A stretch of 64,000 nt of DNA from Erythrobacter aurantius (GTDB lineage Bacteria > Pseudomonadota > Alphaproteobacteria > Sphingomonadales > Sphingomonadaceae). The stretch's first letter is position 1; the number at the start of each line of letters is the position of its first letter. The DNA lies in NCBI RefSeq assembly GCF_023823125.1, contig NZ_CP090949.1, forward strand, positions 1,388,001 through 1,452,000, in the 5' to 3' direction. The position numbers were made by a program, and so were the translations under genes. Shown here in pieces: positions 17,954 through 27,823 of this stretch. A model generated the notes under the pieces. That model was not told the DNA's origin. It saw only the letters and a program-made list of their open reading frames with translations, and searched no databases.

Positions 17954-19065
17954 TCTACGACTTTGCCGTAATCGGAGCGGGGATGGCCGGCGCGAGCATT
18001 GCTGCCGAGCTTGCGCCATATGCCCGCGTGTTGGTGTTGGAGGGCGAGGATGCGCCCGGATACCATTCGACCGGCCGTTCAGCAGCGTTCTGGGAGGAAT
18101 GCTATGGTGGGCCCGGCGTGGTCCCTCTCACGCTCGCTTCGGGAAGGTATCTCAGAGACGGCGGTTTTCTGACTCCGCGGGGTGCGCTCTACATCGGTAG
18201 GCAGGAAGACCGCGGCGGAATTGATGATTTCATCGATAGCTTCGCTGGAACGGGAGTGACGATCGAGCGACTTGATCGCAATCGTTTGGCGCAACTCGTC
18301 CCGCAAGTCCGTGAGACGTGGTGCCATGCGATCTATGAACGGGCTTGTGCCGATATTGATGTGGCCGGTCTGCATCAGCATTACCTGAAGGCCTTGCGGC
18401 AGGCCGGCGCGGATCTCGTTTGCAGGGCAATGGTCAGCGGCTTCAGCCGGGAGGACGGTGCCTGGTGTATCCATACCGAGCAAGGTGACACCTATCGTGC
18501 TGCAGAGATCGTCAACGCCGCTGGTGCATGGGCCGATGTCATCGCGTCGCACGCTGGTGCAAGGCCTTTGGGAATAGAGCCGAAGCGTCGCACCGTGGTG
18601 CAACTTCGGGTCGATCCCGAGGCTCCTGCGGAAATGCCCCTTGTTCTGGATGTTTCGGGCGGGTTCTATTTCAAATCGGACAACGGTCGCTTGTGGCTCA
18701 GCCCGCATGACGAAATACCCAGTGACCCTTGCGATGCCGCGCCTGAAGAAATCGACGTGGCTATGGCGATTGACCGATTCCTTTCGGTCACAAACTGGAA
18801 GATTGAAGCGGTCGAGCGGCGCTGGGCCGGATTGCGGAGCTTCGCGCCCGATCGCTTGCCCGTCTATGGCCCTGATCCGGATGTACGAGGATTCAACTGG
18901 TTTGCCGGCCAAGGCGGCTTCGGAATTCAAACCGCGCCTGCGGCTGCTCGTTTGGGCGCTCAGATATTGCTCGGACTTCCTGCAGATTGGCTCACCGAAG
19001 AAATCGATGCAGCGCGATATTCGCCAAGTCGTTTTTCAGAAATGAAAGAACGGCGGACGGGCTAG
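17950..19065 (+). CDS. FAD-dependent D-amino acid dehydrogenase, DauA (D-arginine dehydrogenase)-like
   Basis: 371 residues. The FAD site VIGAGMAGASIAAEL is near residue 7. Segments typical of D-arginine dehydrogenase relatives follow: APGYHSTGRSAAFW, a VNAAGAWADVIA strand, RPLGIEPKRRTV, ERRWAGLRSFAPD and GQGGFGIQTAPAA. DauA-type enzymes oxidise D-amino acids to 2-oxo acids, passing electrons to a carrier. The match is clear at family level; the preferred amino acid is not known. It is coupled to the upstream lipase-like gene by an ATGA overlap. Confidence 0.85.
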   Translation: MIYDFAVIGAGMAGASIAAELAPYARVLVLEGEDAPGYHSTGRSAAFWEECYGGPGVVPLTLASGRYLRDGGFLTPRGALYIGRQEDRGGIDDFIDSFAGTGVTIERLDRNRLAQLVPQVRETWCHAIYERACADIDVAGLHQHYLKALRQAGADLVCRAMVSGFSREDGAWCIHTEQGDTYRAAEIVNAAGAWADVIASHAGARPLGIEPKRRTVVQLRVDPEAPAEMPLVLDVSGGFYFKSDNGRLWLSPHDEIPSDPCDAAPEEIDVAMAIDRFLSVTNWKIEAVERRWAGLRSFAPDRLPVYGPDPDVRGFNWFAGQGGFGIQTAPAAARLGAQILLGLPADWLTEEIDAARYSPSRFSEMKERRTG

Positions 19066-19128
19066 CCATAATTGCTGTGATCTGCCAATTACTCGGTTCA
19101 ACACAACCACCAAAGGGAGGTAAATTCG

Positions 19129-19305
19129 ATGGCTCACAAGTTTGAAATCTACAAGGACAAGGCTGGCGAGTTTCGCGTGCGCTTCAGCTACAATTCGGAA
19201 GTGATATTCTCGACTCAGGGTTATTCGAGCAAGTCTTCGGCTGAAAACGCCATCGCCTCCATCAAGAAGAATGGCCCGGATGCGCCGATTGAAGACAACA
19301 GCTAA
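19129..19305 (+). CDS. DUF1508 (YegP-type) small protein
   Basis: 58 residues beginning MAHKFEIYKDKAGEFRVRF and containing the SKSSAENAIASIKKN helix of the DUF1508 fold. Family members such as YegP usually have two copies of this ~50-residue unit; this one has a single copy. GGGAGG lies 8 bases before the ATG and an intrinsic terminator follows, so it is probably its own unit, 63 bases after the flavoprotein. The function of the family is not established. Confidence 0.88.
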   Translation: MAHKFEIYKDKAGEFRVRFSYNSEVIFSTQGYSSKSSAENAIASIKKNGPDAPIEDNS

Positions 19306-19330
19306 TCTGTTGCATTCAGATCATTCTGAG

Positions 19331-19367
19331 CGGGCGTGACACCTGAGTGTCGCGCCCGTTTGCGTTT
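19331..19367 (+). terminator. Intrinsic terminator after the DUF1508 gene
   Basis: The stem CGGGCGTGACAC with GTGTCGCGCCCG (one G-T pair) and loop CTGA is followed by TTTGCGTTT. It also separates the gene from rnhA on the opposite strand. Confidence 0.8.
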
Positions 19368-19816
19368 CAACCAGAGGCTAGAGCCGCGATGCGATCCGCC
19401 TCGTCGCTTGCAAGCTTGTCGACCCGATCGTTCTCGCTGTGACCGGAATGCCCTTTGACCCAGTGCCACTTGATCTCGTGGCGATCCGCGATTTCGATCA
19501 TTTCATGCCATAGATCGGCATTGCGAACCGGCTTCTTGCTGGCGTTGACCCAGCCGCGCTTCTTCCAGCCGTGGACCCATTTGGTGATCCCGTCGATCAC
19601 ATACTTGCTGTCGGAATAGAGATCGACCTTGCAGGGCTCGATCAATGCCGAAAGCCCTTTTATGACAGCGGTCATTTCCATCCGATTGTTGGTCGTATCG
19701 GCTTCCCCGCCCGACAATTCCTTTTCGTGCGGGCCCATACGCAGCAGTACGCCCCAACCGCCAGGGCCGGGATTCCCCTTGCATGCGCCATCAGTGTAGA
19801 TTTCGACCTGTTTCAT
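19367..19816 (-). CDS. rnhA: Ribonuclease HI
   Basis: 149 residues, the standard size. It cuts the RNA strand of RNA-DNA hybrids. All four carboxylates are visible: D9 in [12 protein letters not shown]47 in NNRMEM, D69 in SDSKYV and D133 in DRVDKLA; the WVKGHSGH loop is also present. It follows thrB and ispH on the minus strand, a conserved order in this group of bacteria; the gap to thrB is 29 bases. Confidence 0.96.
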   Translation of the reverse strand: MKQVEIYTDGACKGNPGPGGWGVLLRMGPHEKELSGGEADTTNNRMEMTAVIKGLSALIEPCKVDLYSDSKYVIDGITKWVHGWKKRGWVNASKKPVRNADLWHEMIEIADRHEIKWHWVKGHSGHSENDRVDKLASDEADRIAALASG

Positions 19817-19845
19817 CGAAATGCTTCATCGCCGCTTTGCGTTTG

Positions 19846-20817
19846 TCACGCAAACACTTGCGCGCCGAATTCGTCGTAAAAGCGCCAGCGGGAGACGAAC
19901 TGCATGGGATCCTTGCGGGTAACGAGCGCATCATCGGGCGTGTCGAGCCAGTCCTCGGCCCGGCTCGCGACAAAGCGCAAGGTCGCACCCTTGGCGATCT
20001 CTGGCAGCAAGGCACGCTCAGCATCGGTCAGAGGCCGAACGCTTTCGTAACCGCGGATGATCGCGCTGCCGCAATCCTCGCGATAGCTGTTGCTGGCCGG
20101 ATCAAATCCCCAGGCCGCGTGCGTGGTGGCGAGATCAAGCGCCATCGCGCCCGTACAGGCAAAATAGAAATCAATCAGTCCGGTCACCTGACTGCCGAGC
20201 ATCAGCACGTTGTCAGGGAAAAGGTCTGCATGAATCTGCGCCTGCGGCAGGCTGGAGAGGTCAAGCCGGGCAGCAGATCGGGCCGGAGCGAGCATCGCCG
20301 GCAAGTCTTTATGGATGGAAGCAAGGCCTGCTTCTCCGCATTTTTCCAGCAGTGCCAGATTGTCTGCGAACCCCATCGTGTTGGCTCTCGAGAGCGCAAA
20401 GCCATCGCTGGCGAGATGCATGCGTGCGAGGGTTGCTCCGACGGAAAGAGCCTGATCGGGCTCCGGCCGCGTTGGAGATACGCCAGGGAGGAACTCGATT
20501 AACGCCAGAGCCTTCCCGTCGTGCATGTGGAAACTTGCCCCGGTCCGATCGTGAATTGTCCGTGGAACAGGGCACCCACGATTCGAAAGGTGATCCAGCA
20601 ACCCGAGAAAGTAAGGCAGATCGCCGAGTTCTATGCGGCGTTCGTACATTGTCAGAATAAACCGTGCTCCGGCACCATTGTTTCCGGTGGTTTCGATCAG
20701 CCAGTTCGAATTGGAAACGCCTTCGGCGATGCCTTTGGCAGACAGCAAAGTCCCGACGTCATACTGCGCGATCAATTCCGCCAGCTGCTCCGCACCGAGA
20801 TGGGTGTAAACCGCCAA
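19846..20817 (-). CDS. thrB: Homoserine kinase (ThrB, APH-fold type)
   Basis: 323 residues. It phosphorylates homoserine in threonine synthesis. The protein has the aminoglycoside-phosphotransferase-like fold: EGVSNSNWLIET at the nucleotide site, the catalytic loop QIHADLFPDNVL with its Asp and Asn, and LIDFYFACTGAMALDL for metal binding. The start is TTG, giving MAVYTHLG as in relatives; no ATG in frame fits. It begins 12 bases after ispH and precedes rnhA. Confidence 0.94.
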   Translation of the reverse strand: MAVYTHLGAEQLAELIAQYDVGTLLSAKGIAEGVSNSNWLIETTGNNGAGARFILTMYERRIELGDLPYFLGLLDHLSNRGCPVPRTIHDRTGASFHMHDGKALALIEFLPGVSPTRPEPDQALSVGATLARMHLASDGFALSRANTMGFADNLALLEKCGEAGLASIHKDLPAMLAPARSAARLDLSSLPQAQIHADLFPDNVLMLGSQVTGLIDFYFACTGAMALDLATTHAAWGFDPASNSYREDCGSAIIRGYESVRPLTDAERALLPEIAKGATLRFVASRAEDWLDTPDDALVTRKDPMQFVSRWRFYDEFGAQVFA

Positions 20818-20829
20818 TTTTCAGCATCC

Positions 20830-21798
20830 CTATTCGGTAAGCTGGCGGGGCAGTTTGAAAACCATTTTCTCTTCGGTGTGCGTGATCGTCCGCTCACGGA
20901 TAGGGCGCAGCTTTGCAAGGGCATCCACCACTTCGCGAACCAGCACTTCGGGTGCGGACGCACCGGCGGTGAGACCAATCGTGTCGATACCCTCAAGCCA
21001 GGCGGGGTCTATTTCCTCAGCCCGCTGTATCAGTTTGCCGGGCGTGCCAAGCCGCTCGGCAACCTCGACGAGGCGCAATGAATTCGAAGAATTGGGAGCG
21101 CCAACCACCAGCACCAGATCGCAGTCATGCGCCAGTTCCTTCACTGCGGCCTGGCGATTTGAGGTGGCGTAGCAAATGTCTTCCGCCTTGGGACCGCTGA
21201 TATTGGGATAGCGCCATTCAAGCGCCTCGATCACTTCGCGCGTATCATCAACCGACAAGGTCGTCTGAGTGAGATAGGCAAGCGGTTCGTCCGAATCGAA
21301 AGGCAGCTTGTCCACGTCCTCGATATTTTCCACCAGCGTCATCTGGCCCGGTTCGACCTGCCCCATTGTGCCGATCACCTCCGGGTGGCCTTCGTGTCCG
21401 ATGAAGATAATATGGCGGCCCTTTTCCAGCTGACGTTCGGCCTGTCGGTGCACCTTGGAAACGAGCGGACAGGTGGCGTCGACATACATTAGCTTGCGCC
21501 GCTTTGCTTCGGCGGGAACCGATTTCGGAACGCCGTGCGCGCTGAACACCACCGGTGCATCGTCGGGCACTTCGTCCAGTTCCTTGACGAAAATCGCGCC
21601 TTTCGCCTTCAGCCCTTCGACAACATATTTGTTGTGGACGATTTCATGGCGGACATAGACCGGCGCGCCATAGCGTTCGAGCGCCTTTTCGACGATCTCG
21701 ATGGCCCGATCCACTCCGGCGCAAAAGCCACGAGGTGCTGCGATCAGGAGATTCAGCGGTTTTGCGTCCACAGAGGGCTCTTGAAATGGGGCGTTCAT
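20830..21798 (-). CDS. ispH: 4-hydroxy-3-methylbut-2-enyl diphosphate reductase
   Basis: 322 residues. It makes IPP and DMAPP in the last step of the non-mevalonate isoprenoid pathway using a 4Fe-4S cluster. The cluster cysteines lie in [12 protein letters not shown] (C26), [12 protein letters not shown] and [11 protein letters not shown]. The substrate motifs [10 protein letters not shown] and SSNSLRLVE are also present. First gene of the ispH-thrB-rnhA set on the minus strand. Confidence 0.97.
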   Translation of the reverse strand: MNAPFQEPSVDAKPLNLLIAAPRGFCAGVDRAIEIVEKALERYGAPVYVRHEIVHNKYVVEGLKAKGAIFVKELDEVPDDAPVVFSAHGVPKSVPAEAKRRKLMYVDATCPLVSKVHRQAERQLEKGRHIIFIGHEGHPEVIGTMGQVEPGQMTLVENIEDVDKLPFDSDEPLAYLTQTTLSVDDTREVIEALEWRYPNISGPKAEDICYATSNRQAAVKELAHDCDLVLVVGAPNSSNSLRLVEVAERLGTPGKLIQRAEEIDPAWLEGIDTIGLTAGASAPEVLVREVVDALAKLRPIRERTITHTEEKMVFKLPRQLTE

Positions 21799-21896
21799 GT
21801 CTCAGCCTCTAGCGCTTTGCTGCGCGGCTCGCTAGGGCGGACACGCAGATAGGGATGGGGTTCCCGATACAGTTCGATATTCGAGGACGGTTTTCA

Positions 21897-22547
21897 ATGA
21901 TGTTTCGCACCCGTGTTTTGACTGCCATCGCGCTTGCTGCGGGTCTTGCGGGCTGTGCGCGAGAGGGTGAGCTGGTTGTTGATCAGGGCGTCGGTATCAC
22001 CGCGGTCCTATCTTCCTGCCCTGCGGTCGGCATTCCCAACTATACCGGTGACGTGACGACTTTCCGCGATGCCGGCAATCAGACCTTTGGTAATCTCGAT
22101 GTGACCGCCTCGATCACCAATCTTCGTTCAACCTGCAACGACAGTTCGGAAAAGGTCTACACCGAAGCGACTTTCGATGTGCACGCCCGGCGCGCCGATG
22201 CGCGCGGTGCGCGCTCGGTCACATTGCCCTATTTCGTCACTGTGCTTCAGGGCGGCAGCGCCGTCGTGACCAAGCGGGTGGGCGAAGTGACGCTCAACTT
22301 TGCTGACGGACAGGAACGCGCAATGGCGAGCGGCAAGGCCGGTTCGTTTGTCGATCGCGCGGCAGCATCCTTGCCGGAAGATATCCGCGAGCAGATCACC
22401 CGCCGACGCCGTCCGGGCGATCCCGAAGCGGCGCTTGATCCGTTGGCTGCCCCCGAAGTTCGCGCGGCAATCGCCCGGACCCGGTTCGAAATGCTTATCG
22501 GATTTCAGCTGACCGAAGAGCAATTGGCCTACAACGCCACAAGGTAA
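21897..22547 (+). CDS. Conserved hypothetical lipoprotein
   Basis: 216 residues. The N-terminus MMFRTRVLTAIALAAGLAGCAREG has a lipobox (LAGC), so the mature protein should be attached to a membrane through Cys. The remainder is beta-rich with no motif I can name; VTTFRDAGNQTF and TLPYFVTVLQGG are the most regular parts. The start is the ATG at 21897 or 21900, with GAGGA about 10 bases upstream. It lies just before argS on the same strand; function unknown. Confidence 0.75.
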   Translation: MMFRTRVLTAIALAAGLAGCAREGELVVDQGVGITAVLSSCPAVGIPNYTGDVTTFRDAGNQTFGNLDVTASITNLRSTCNDSSEKVYTEATFDVHARRADARGARSVTLPYFVTVLQGGSAVVTKRVGEVTLNFADGQERAMASGKAGSFVDRAAASLPEDIREQITRRRRPGDPEAALDPLAAPEVRAAIARTRFEMLIGFQLTEEQLAYNATR

Positions 22548-22636
22548 GCGAACCCTTGAAAAATCCGCATGACCCCGCAAAGGCTGGGGCATGCCCACCA
22601 AGGAGCCCCGATAGCTCGGGAGCGCACAGGTATTCT

Positions 22637-24385
22637 ATGTCGCAAGAGACACTCTACGCCGCCTTTGCCGGCACCATCGAAACCGCGCTGATTGATCTTG
22701 TTGCGGAAGGCGTTCTGCCTGCCGACGTGTCGTTTGCCAACGTCACGCTCGAGCCACCGCGCGATCCCTCGCACGGTGATCTGGCTACCAATGCCGCGAT
22801 GGTTCTGGCCAAACCGGCCAAAGCAAACCCGAGGGCTTTGGCTGAATCGATCGCGGCAAAGCTGCAGGCGCATGATGCAATTGTCAGCGCTGAAATTGCA
22901 GGCCCCGGCTTCATCAACCTGCGGCTCGATCGCAAGGCGTGGATCGCTGAATTGAACGCTGTTCATGCGCTCGCCGACGAATACGGTCGATCGGCCATGG
23001 GGGCAGGGCGGACGGTCAACGTCGAATATGTATCTGCCAATCCCACTGGCCCAATGCACATGGGGCACTGCCGCGGAGCCGTGGTGGGCGATGCGCTGGC
23101 GAGCCTGCTTGAATTTGCCGGGCACCGGGTGATCCGCGAGTATTACGTCAACGATGCGGGTGCGCAGGTCGATGTACTCGCTCGCTCCGTCCATCTGCGG
23201 TATCGCGAAGCGCTCGGCGAAAAGATCACCATTCCTGATGGCCTGTATCCCGGGGACTATCTGGTTCCGGTAGGACGGGCACTCGCCGCTGAATTTGGCG
23301 ATAAATATGCCGCCGCGCCAGAGAGCGAGTGGTTGATCGAATTCCGCACTCGCGCCGTTGCGGCAATGATGGACATGATCCGGGCCGATCTCGCGACTCT
23401 CGGCATCAATCACGACCTGTTCTCGTCCGAGGCCGAATTGCAGGCTTCGGGCAAGGTCGACGCGGCAGAGGCATGGCTGCGCGAACACGACCTTGTCTAT
23501 GACGGCGTGCTCGAAGCGCCCAAGGGCAAGGCCCCGCCCGAGGATTGGGAGCCGGTGGAATTGCCGCTGTTCCGTTCGACCAAGTTCGGGGACGATCAGG
23601 ATCGTCCGATCAAGAAGTCGAACGGCGCGTGGACCTATTTCGGTGCAGACCTCGCATACCACTTCCAGAAAGCCCAGAATGCTGATGCCCTCGTCGATAT
23701 CTGGGGCGCGGACCATGCGGGGACGGTGAAGCGGATCAAGGCAGCCGTGGCCGCACTGACCAGCGCCGATGGGGCTGCGCCCAAACCCTTCGAGGTCAAG
23801 CTGGTGCAAATGGTCCAGCTGATGAAGGGCGGGCAGCCGTTCAAGATGTCGAAGCGCGCCGGCAATTTCGTCACCCTAGCCGATGTCGTCGAGATGGTGG
23901 GCAAGGACGTGGTGCGTTTCACCATGCTGACCCGCAAGCCCGACGCGCAGATGGATTTTGATTTCGACAAGGTGGTCGAAGCGTCGAAAGACAATCCGGT
24001 GTTCTATGTGCAATATGCCCATGCCCGGATCCAGTCGACCCTGCGCAAGGCATTGGAAGAAGAGGAAATTGCCCCTTCGGCTGACGCTGTTGAACAACTG
24101 GGAGATGAGGAAATCGCCCTGATTCGCCGGGCCGCTCAGTTCCCCCGCGAAATCGAGGCCGCAGCAAAGGCCCGCGAGCCGCACCGGATCGCATTCTACC
24201 TTTATGACCTCGCCACGGATTTGAACGCGTTCTACAGCCTCGGTAACACCGACCTGGAAAAGCGCTTCATTGTGAAACACGATAAGGGTTTGTCCGCGGC
24301 TCGGCTTTTCCTTGCGCAGGCAATAGGGCAAGTGTTGCGCAATGGGCTTCGCGTCTTGGGTGTGGAAGCCGTCGATAGGATGTGA
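22637..24385 (+). CDS. argS: Arginyl-tRNA synthetase
   Basis: 582 residues, class I synthetase charging tRNA-Arg. The HIGH signature appears as PTGPMHMGHCRGAVVGD and the KMSKS loop as FKMSKRAGNFV; the C-terminal DALR anticodon-binding domain ends HDKGLSAARLFLAQAIGQVL. I chose the ATG at 22637 (MSQETLYAAF); the upstream extension is not family-like. It opens the argS-SPOR-nagZ-scpAB-tatABC run. Confidence 0.97.
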   Translation: MSQETLYAAFAGTIETALIDLVAEGVLPADVSFANVTLEPPRDPSHGDLATNAAMVLAKPAKANPRALAESIAAKLQAHDAIVSAEIAGPGFINLRLDRKAWIAELNAVHALADEYGRSAMGAGRTVNVEYVSANPTGPMHMGHCRGAVVGDALASLLEFAGHRVIREYYVNDAGAQVDVLARSVHLRYREALGEKITIPDGLYPGDYLVPVGRALAAEFGDKYAAAPESEWLIEFRTRAVAAMMDMIRADLATLGINHDLFSSEAELQASGKVDAAEAWLREHDLVYDGVLEAPKGKAPPEDWEPVELPLFRSTKFGDDQDRPIKKSNGAWTYFGADLAYHFQKAQNADALVDIWGADHAGTVKRIKAAVAALTSADGAAPKPFEVKLVQMVQLMKGGQPFKMSKRAGNFVTLADVVEMVGKDVVRFTMLTRKPDAQMDFDFDKVVEASKDNPVFYVQYAHARIQSTLRKALEEEEIAPSADAVEQLGDEEIALIRRAAQFPREIEAAAKAREPHRIAFYLYDLATDLNAFYSLGNTDLEKRFIVKHDKGLSAARLFLAQAIGQVLRNGLRVLGVEAVDRM

Positions 24386-24400
24386 CTTGGGGGCAGATCG

Positions 24401-25096
24401 GTGATTATCGAAGCCGAGTATGAAGAAGTCGAAGGCAGCGGGCAGGAATCCGAACTCGACCTGTCCGATGACGACAGTCTGCCTTGGCTTGAGGCTGACG
24501 AGGAAGACGAAGGGCGTAGCGATATCGATATCGCCCAGATCATCGGATTTGCGCTGATCCTGCTTACTATACTTGCGGCTGTAGTTGGTGCCGTCTGGTA
24601 TTTCGCGAACAAGTCCGGCAATGCCGAAGTGGTTGCCGATGGCAGCATGATCGAGGCGCCCGAAGGCCCGATCAAGGAGCGTCCGAAGGACCCCGGCGGC
24701 AAAGAGTTTGACGGTACCGGCAATGTCGCTCCTGTGGTTGCCGAAGGTGGCACCCGTGAAGGCGTTCTTGATACCGCTGGTGACGAAAGCGCACAGACGC
24801 AAACGCCCGCATCTTCACCTTCATCCGACGAGTCACCGGCAACCTCATCGTCCGGATCGGGCGGTGTCGGCGTGCAGCTTGCGGCATACAGTTCGCGTGC
24901 CCGTGCCGAGCAGGGCTGGAATGACCTGCGCCGCCGCACTGATGCGCTCGACAATGCGCGTTATCGGATCGAAGAAGGTGTGGTCGACATCGGGACCGTC
25001 TACCGTCTTCAGGCCGTCGCCAGCGATCGCGCAGCAGCGGAACAACTCTGCGCCGCGCTCAAGGCTGATGGTCTCGATTGCCAGGTAAAGCCCTGA
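24401..25096 (+). CDS. SPOR-domain membrane protein
   Basis: 231 residues with a GTG start 15 bases after argS. Order: an acidic cytoplasmic N-terminus, one transmembrane helix at about 46-66 (IIGFALILLTILAAVVGAVWYF), a low-complexity Pro/Ser-rich periplasmic linker, and a C-terminal SPOR domain from about residue 155 (GVGVQLAAYSSRARAEQGW...). SPOR domains bind septal peptidoglycan lacking stem peptides, so it probably localises to the division site. Its place between argS and nagZ is common in related bacteria. Confidence 0.88.
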   Translation: MIIEAEYEEVEGSGQESELDLSDDDSLPWLEADEEDEGRSDIDIAQIIGFALILLTILAAVVGAVWYFANKSGNAEVVADGSMIEAPEGPIKERPKDPGGKEFDGTGNVAPVVAEGGTREGVLDTAGDESAQTQTPASSPSSDESPATSSSGSGGVGVQLAAYSSRARAEQGWNDLRRRTDALDNARYRIEEGVVDIGTVYRLQAVASDRAAAEQLCAALKADGLDCQVKP

Positions 25097-25200
25097 ACGA
25101 CCCGCAATTCGTCGCTTTCCCACCGCCTTTCCCCGTCAAATGTGGCGGACAAGTGGTTAGCGCGCTTGCCTGATCTGCTGCACGCTGCAAGGTTTTGGCC

Positions 25201-26223
25201 ATGACACCGGCAATTTTCGGATGCTCCGGCGCCCGCCTGACAGCGGATGAGCGCGATTTCTTCCGCGATGCGGATCCGGCTGGTTACATCCTGTTCGGGC
25301 GCAATTGCGAGGATCCGCAACAATTGCGGGCGCTAACCGATGAATTGCGTGCACTCCACGGGCGCGAGCGGCTGTTGATCTCGATCGATCAGGAAGGCGG
25401 GCGGGTGGCCCGTCTGCGCCCGCCGCATTGGTCTGCCTATCCGGCGGGTGAGGCTTTCGACCGGTTGTACCGGCTTGCCCCGGCAAGTGCGATCGAGGCA
25501 GCGCGTGCTGGAGCCCACGCAATGGCGCTGGAACTTTCGGCCATGGGCATCACCGTGGATTATCATCCGCCGCTCGACCTGCGCCAGACCGGTGCGCACG
25601 ATGTAATCGGTGATCGATCACTGGGGAGCGACCCGGTGCAGGTTGCTGCGATCGGGCGTGCGATACTCGACGGGCTGGCTGCCGGAGGGGTGACCGGATG
25701 CATCAAGCACATGCCCGGACATGGCCGCAGCAAGGTCGACTCGCACAAGGAAATGCCCACCGTGCATGAAAGCGCGCAGGAGCTTGAAGACGACATCGCT
25801 CCGTTTCGCGCGCTGAATTCTGCATTGATCGGCATGACCGGCCATCTCAAATTTCCCGCCTGGGATGCCGACCGGCCCGCCACCTTGTCGCCGACTATCA
25901 TCGGCGATGTCATTCGCGACCAGATCGGCTTTGATGGCCTGTTGCTGACGGATGACATCGATATGGAAGCGCTCGATGGCAGTATCCCTGAAAGGGCGGC
26001 TCGCGCATTGGCTGCCGGTTGCGACATCATCCTGAATTGCTGGGCGAAAATGGATGAAATGCAGGGCATTTGCGACTCAGTACCGGCGATTAGCGAAAAG
26101 TCCGCAGCCCGTTTGGAGCGCGCTCTCGCGCCAACGCGATTGGCCGATGCCATTTCTCCCGAGCAAGGGAAGTTGCTGGCCAAGCGGGATGCACTGCTGG
26201 CCCTTGAGGGAGAGGCCGCATGA
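25201..26223 (+). CDS. nagZ: Beta-N-acetylhexosaminidase NagZ (GH3)
   Basis: 340 residues. It removes GlcNAc from muropeptides during peptidoglycan recycling in the cytoplasm. GH3 signatures: LISIDQEGGRVARLRPP, the substrate/acid loop KHMPGHGRSKVDSHKEMPTV with its His-Asp pair, and the nucleophile Asp in LLTDDIDMEAL. The ATG at 25201 is preferred over a TTG two codons earlier. It overlaps scpA by 4 bases. Confidence 0.95.
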   Translation: MTPAIFGCSGARLTADERDFFRDADPAGYILFGRNCEDPQQLRALTDELRALHGRERLLISIDQEGGRVARLRPPHWSAYPAGEAFDRLYRLAPASAIEAARAGAHAMALELSAMGITVDYHPPLDLRQTGAHDVIGDRSLGSDPVQVAAIGRAILDGLAAGGVTGCIKHMPGHGRSKVDSHKEMPTVHESAQELEDDIAPFRALNSALIGMTGHLKFPAWDADRPATLSPTIIGDVIRDQIGFDGLLLTDDIDMEALDGSIPERAARALAAGCDIILNCWAKMDEMQGICDSVPAISEKSAARLERALAPTRLADAISPEQGKLLAKRDALLALEGEAA

Positions 26224-27071
26224 ACGCCGATCGCGACGACGGGTTCATGATCTCCGGCGATGCCGCAGGTGCATCGGAGCCGACGGCAGAACTTCCCGAG
26301 GGCTGGTTGGACGAAACCGGCAAGCAGGGCGCGAAGCAGGGTGACGAGGCTCTTTATCTGGAGCTTGACGGGTGGGAAGGTCCGCTTGACCTGCTGCTCG
26401 ATCTGGCGCGTCGGCAAAAGGTCGACCTGCGACAGATTTCGATCCTGGCGCTGGTTGATCAGTATCTCAATTACATTGAGCGCGCTCAGGATTTGCGGCT
26501 GGAACTGGCAGCCGATTACCTCGTGATGGCGGCATGGCTGGCGTACCTCAAATCGGCGTTGCTGCTGCCCAAGGACGAACAGGCAGACCCAAGTCCCGAA
26601 GAACTTGCCCTGCGTCTGCAATTGCGGTTGCAGCGGCTTGGGGCGATGCGCGAGGCCGCTGCGCGATTGATGGCGAGAGACCGGATCGGGCGCGATATCT
26701 TCCTGCGCGGCGCTCCGGAAGGGCTCAGGACGGATCGAAAAATCCTCTGGAAATCAGATGCCTATTCGTTGATTCAGGCGTATGGTCAGGTCAAGGCGCG
26801 GACGGCTCCTCGCATTTATCACGTTTCCGATCGCCCGGTTATGACGCTCGAAAGCGCGCTTGATCGGGTTTCGGCCATGCTTGGCGTGACCCTGGAATGG
26901 ATGGAAATCCGCGATTTCCTGCCTCCGCACGCCAATCCTGCCCTGCGGCGTTCGGCACTTGCTTCCAGTTTTGTCGCGGCACTCGAACTGGCGAGGCTGG
27001 GTCGTGCGGAGATTGCTCAGGAAGAAGCCTTTGCGCCACTGCGAATCCGTCGCCTGAAAGAGGGGGCATAA
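26220..27071 (+). CDS. scpA: Segregation and condensation protein A
   Basis: 283 residues. ScpA is the kleisin subunit that joins ScpB and SMC in bacterial condensin. The family core begins LDGWEGPLDLLLDLARRQKVDLRQISILALVDQYL and continues AADYLVMAAWLAYLKSALLLP. The N-terminal ~40 residues are extra and acidic. It is coupled to nagZ by an ATGA overlap and to scpB by a 1-base gap. Confidence 0.95.
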   Translation: MNADRDDGFMISGDAAGASEPTAELPEGWLDETGKQGAKQGDEALYLELDGWEGPLDLLLDLARRQKVDLRQISILALVDQYLNYIERAQDLRLELAADYLVMAAWLAYLKSALLLPKDEQADPSPEELALRLQLRLQRLGAMREAAARLMARDRIGRDIFLRGAPEGLRTDRKILWKSDAYSLIQAYGQVKARTAPRIYHVSDRPVMTLESALDRVSAMLGVTLEWMEIRDFLPPHANPALRRSALASSFVAALELARLGRAEIAQEEAFAPLRIRRLKEGA

Positions 27072-27072
27072 G

Positions 27073-27726
27073 GTGACTGAAAAGGTGCACAAGGAGGCTG
27101 ACGAGGTCGAGCGCGGGCTTGAAGCGACGTTGTTTGCCGCCGAGGAACCGCTAACCGTCGATCAGCTGGCAGCACATCTCGGGGGTCTGGAAAAGGATCT
27201 CGTGCGGGATGGATTGGCAGCATTGCAGCAGCATTATTCGCGTCGCGGCGTCCAACTTGTCGAACGCGGCAAGCGGTGGCATTTCGAAACTGCCGCAGAC
27301 ATGGCGCATTTGCTTCGCCGCGAAAAAGAGCAGGTTCGTCGCCTCAGTCGCGCGGCGACCGAAGTGCTTGCGATCATTGCCTATCACGAACCCGTCAGCC
27401 GCGCGGAGATCGAATCCATCCGTGGGGTGCAGACAAGCTCCGGCACTCTCGATGTGTTGATGGAGGCCGGATGGATCCGGCTGGCCGGTCGTCGTGAAGT
27501 CCCCGGCCGTCCTGTCATCTACGCGACCACTGCCGAGTTCCTCGATCACTTCGGACTTGCATCGCGTCGCGATTTGCCCGGCATCGACGAATTACGGGCG
27601 GCCGGGCTGCTGGATCCGGTGGACGAAGCGTTCGAGGAGGCGATGGCGGATTCCGGCAGCGCAGACAGCGACGATGGCGATCACGATGAGCCCGATCCCG
27701 ATCTGGAAGAAGATTCGGCGGATTGA
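27073..27726 (+). CDS. scpB: Segregation and condensation protein B
   Basis: 217 residues, GTG start one base after the scpA stop. Two winged-helix domains are visible: EATLFAAEEPLTVDQLAAHL... and LSRAATEVLAIIAYHEPVSRAEIESIRGVQ, then GRREVPGRPVIYATTAEFLDHFGL. It binds the middle of ScpA in the SMC complex. The C-terminus is an acidic tail (DSDDGDHDEPDPDLEEDS), longer than average. Confidence 0.95.
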   Translation: MTEKVHKEADEVERGLEATLFAAEEPLTVDQLAAHLGGLEKDLVRDGLAALQQHYSRRGVQLVERGKRWHFETAADMAHLLRREKEQVRRLSRAATEVLAIIAYHEPVSRAEIESIRGVQTSSGTLDVLMEAGWIRLAGRREVPGRPVIYATTAEFLDHFGLASRRDLPGIDELRAAGLLDPVDEAFEEAMADSGSADSDDGDHDEPDPDLEEDSAD

Positions 27727-27823
27727 TCGTGTCCGTGATCTCAACGGTCACTGGCGCAGTCCTGTTATCATCCCTATATTGCCAGCCTCATCACCCGAAA
27801 CGGGCAAACAAGAGAGAATTCGC

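Noticed and set aside
22529..23809. 426-codon minus-strand frame across argS
   Set aside because: Antisense to argS, with no recognisable domain.
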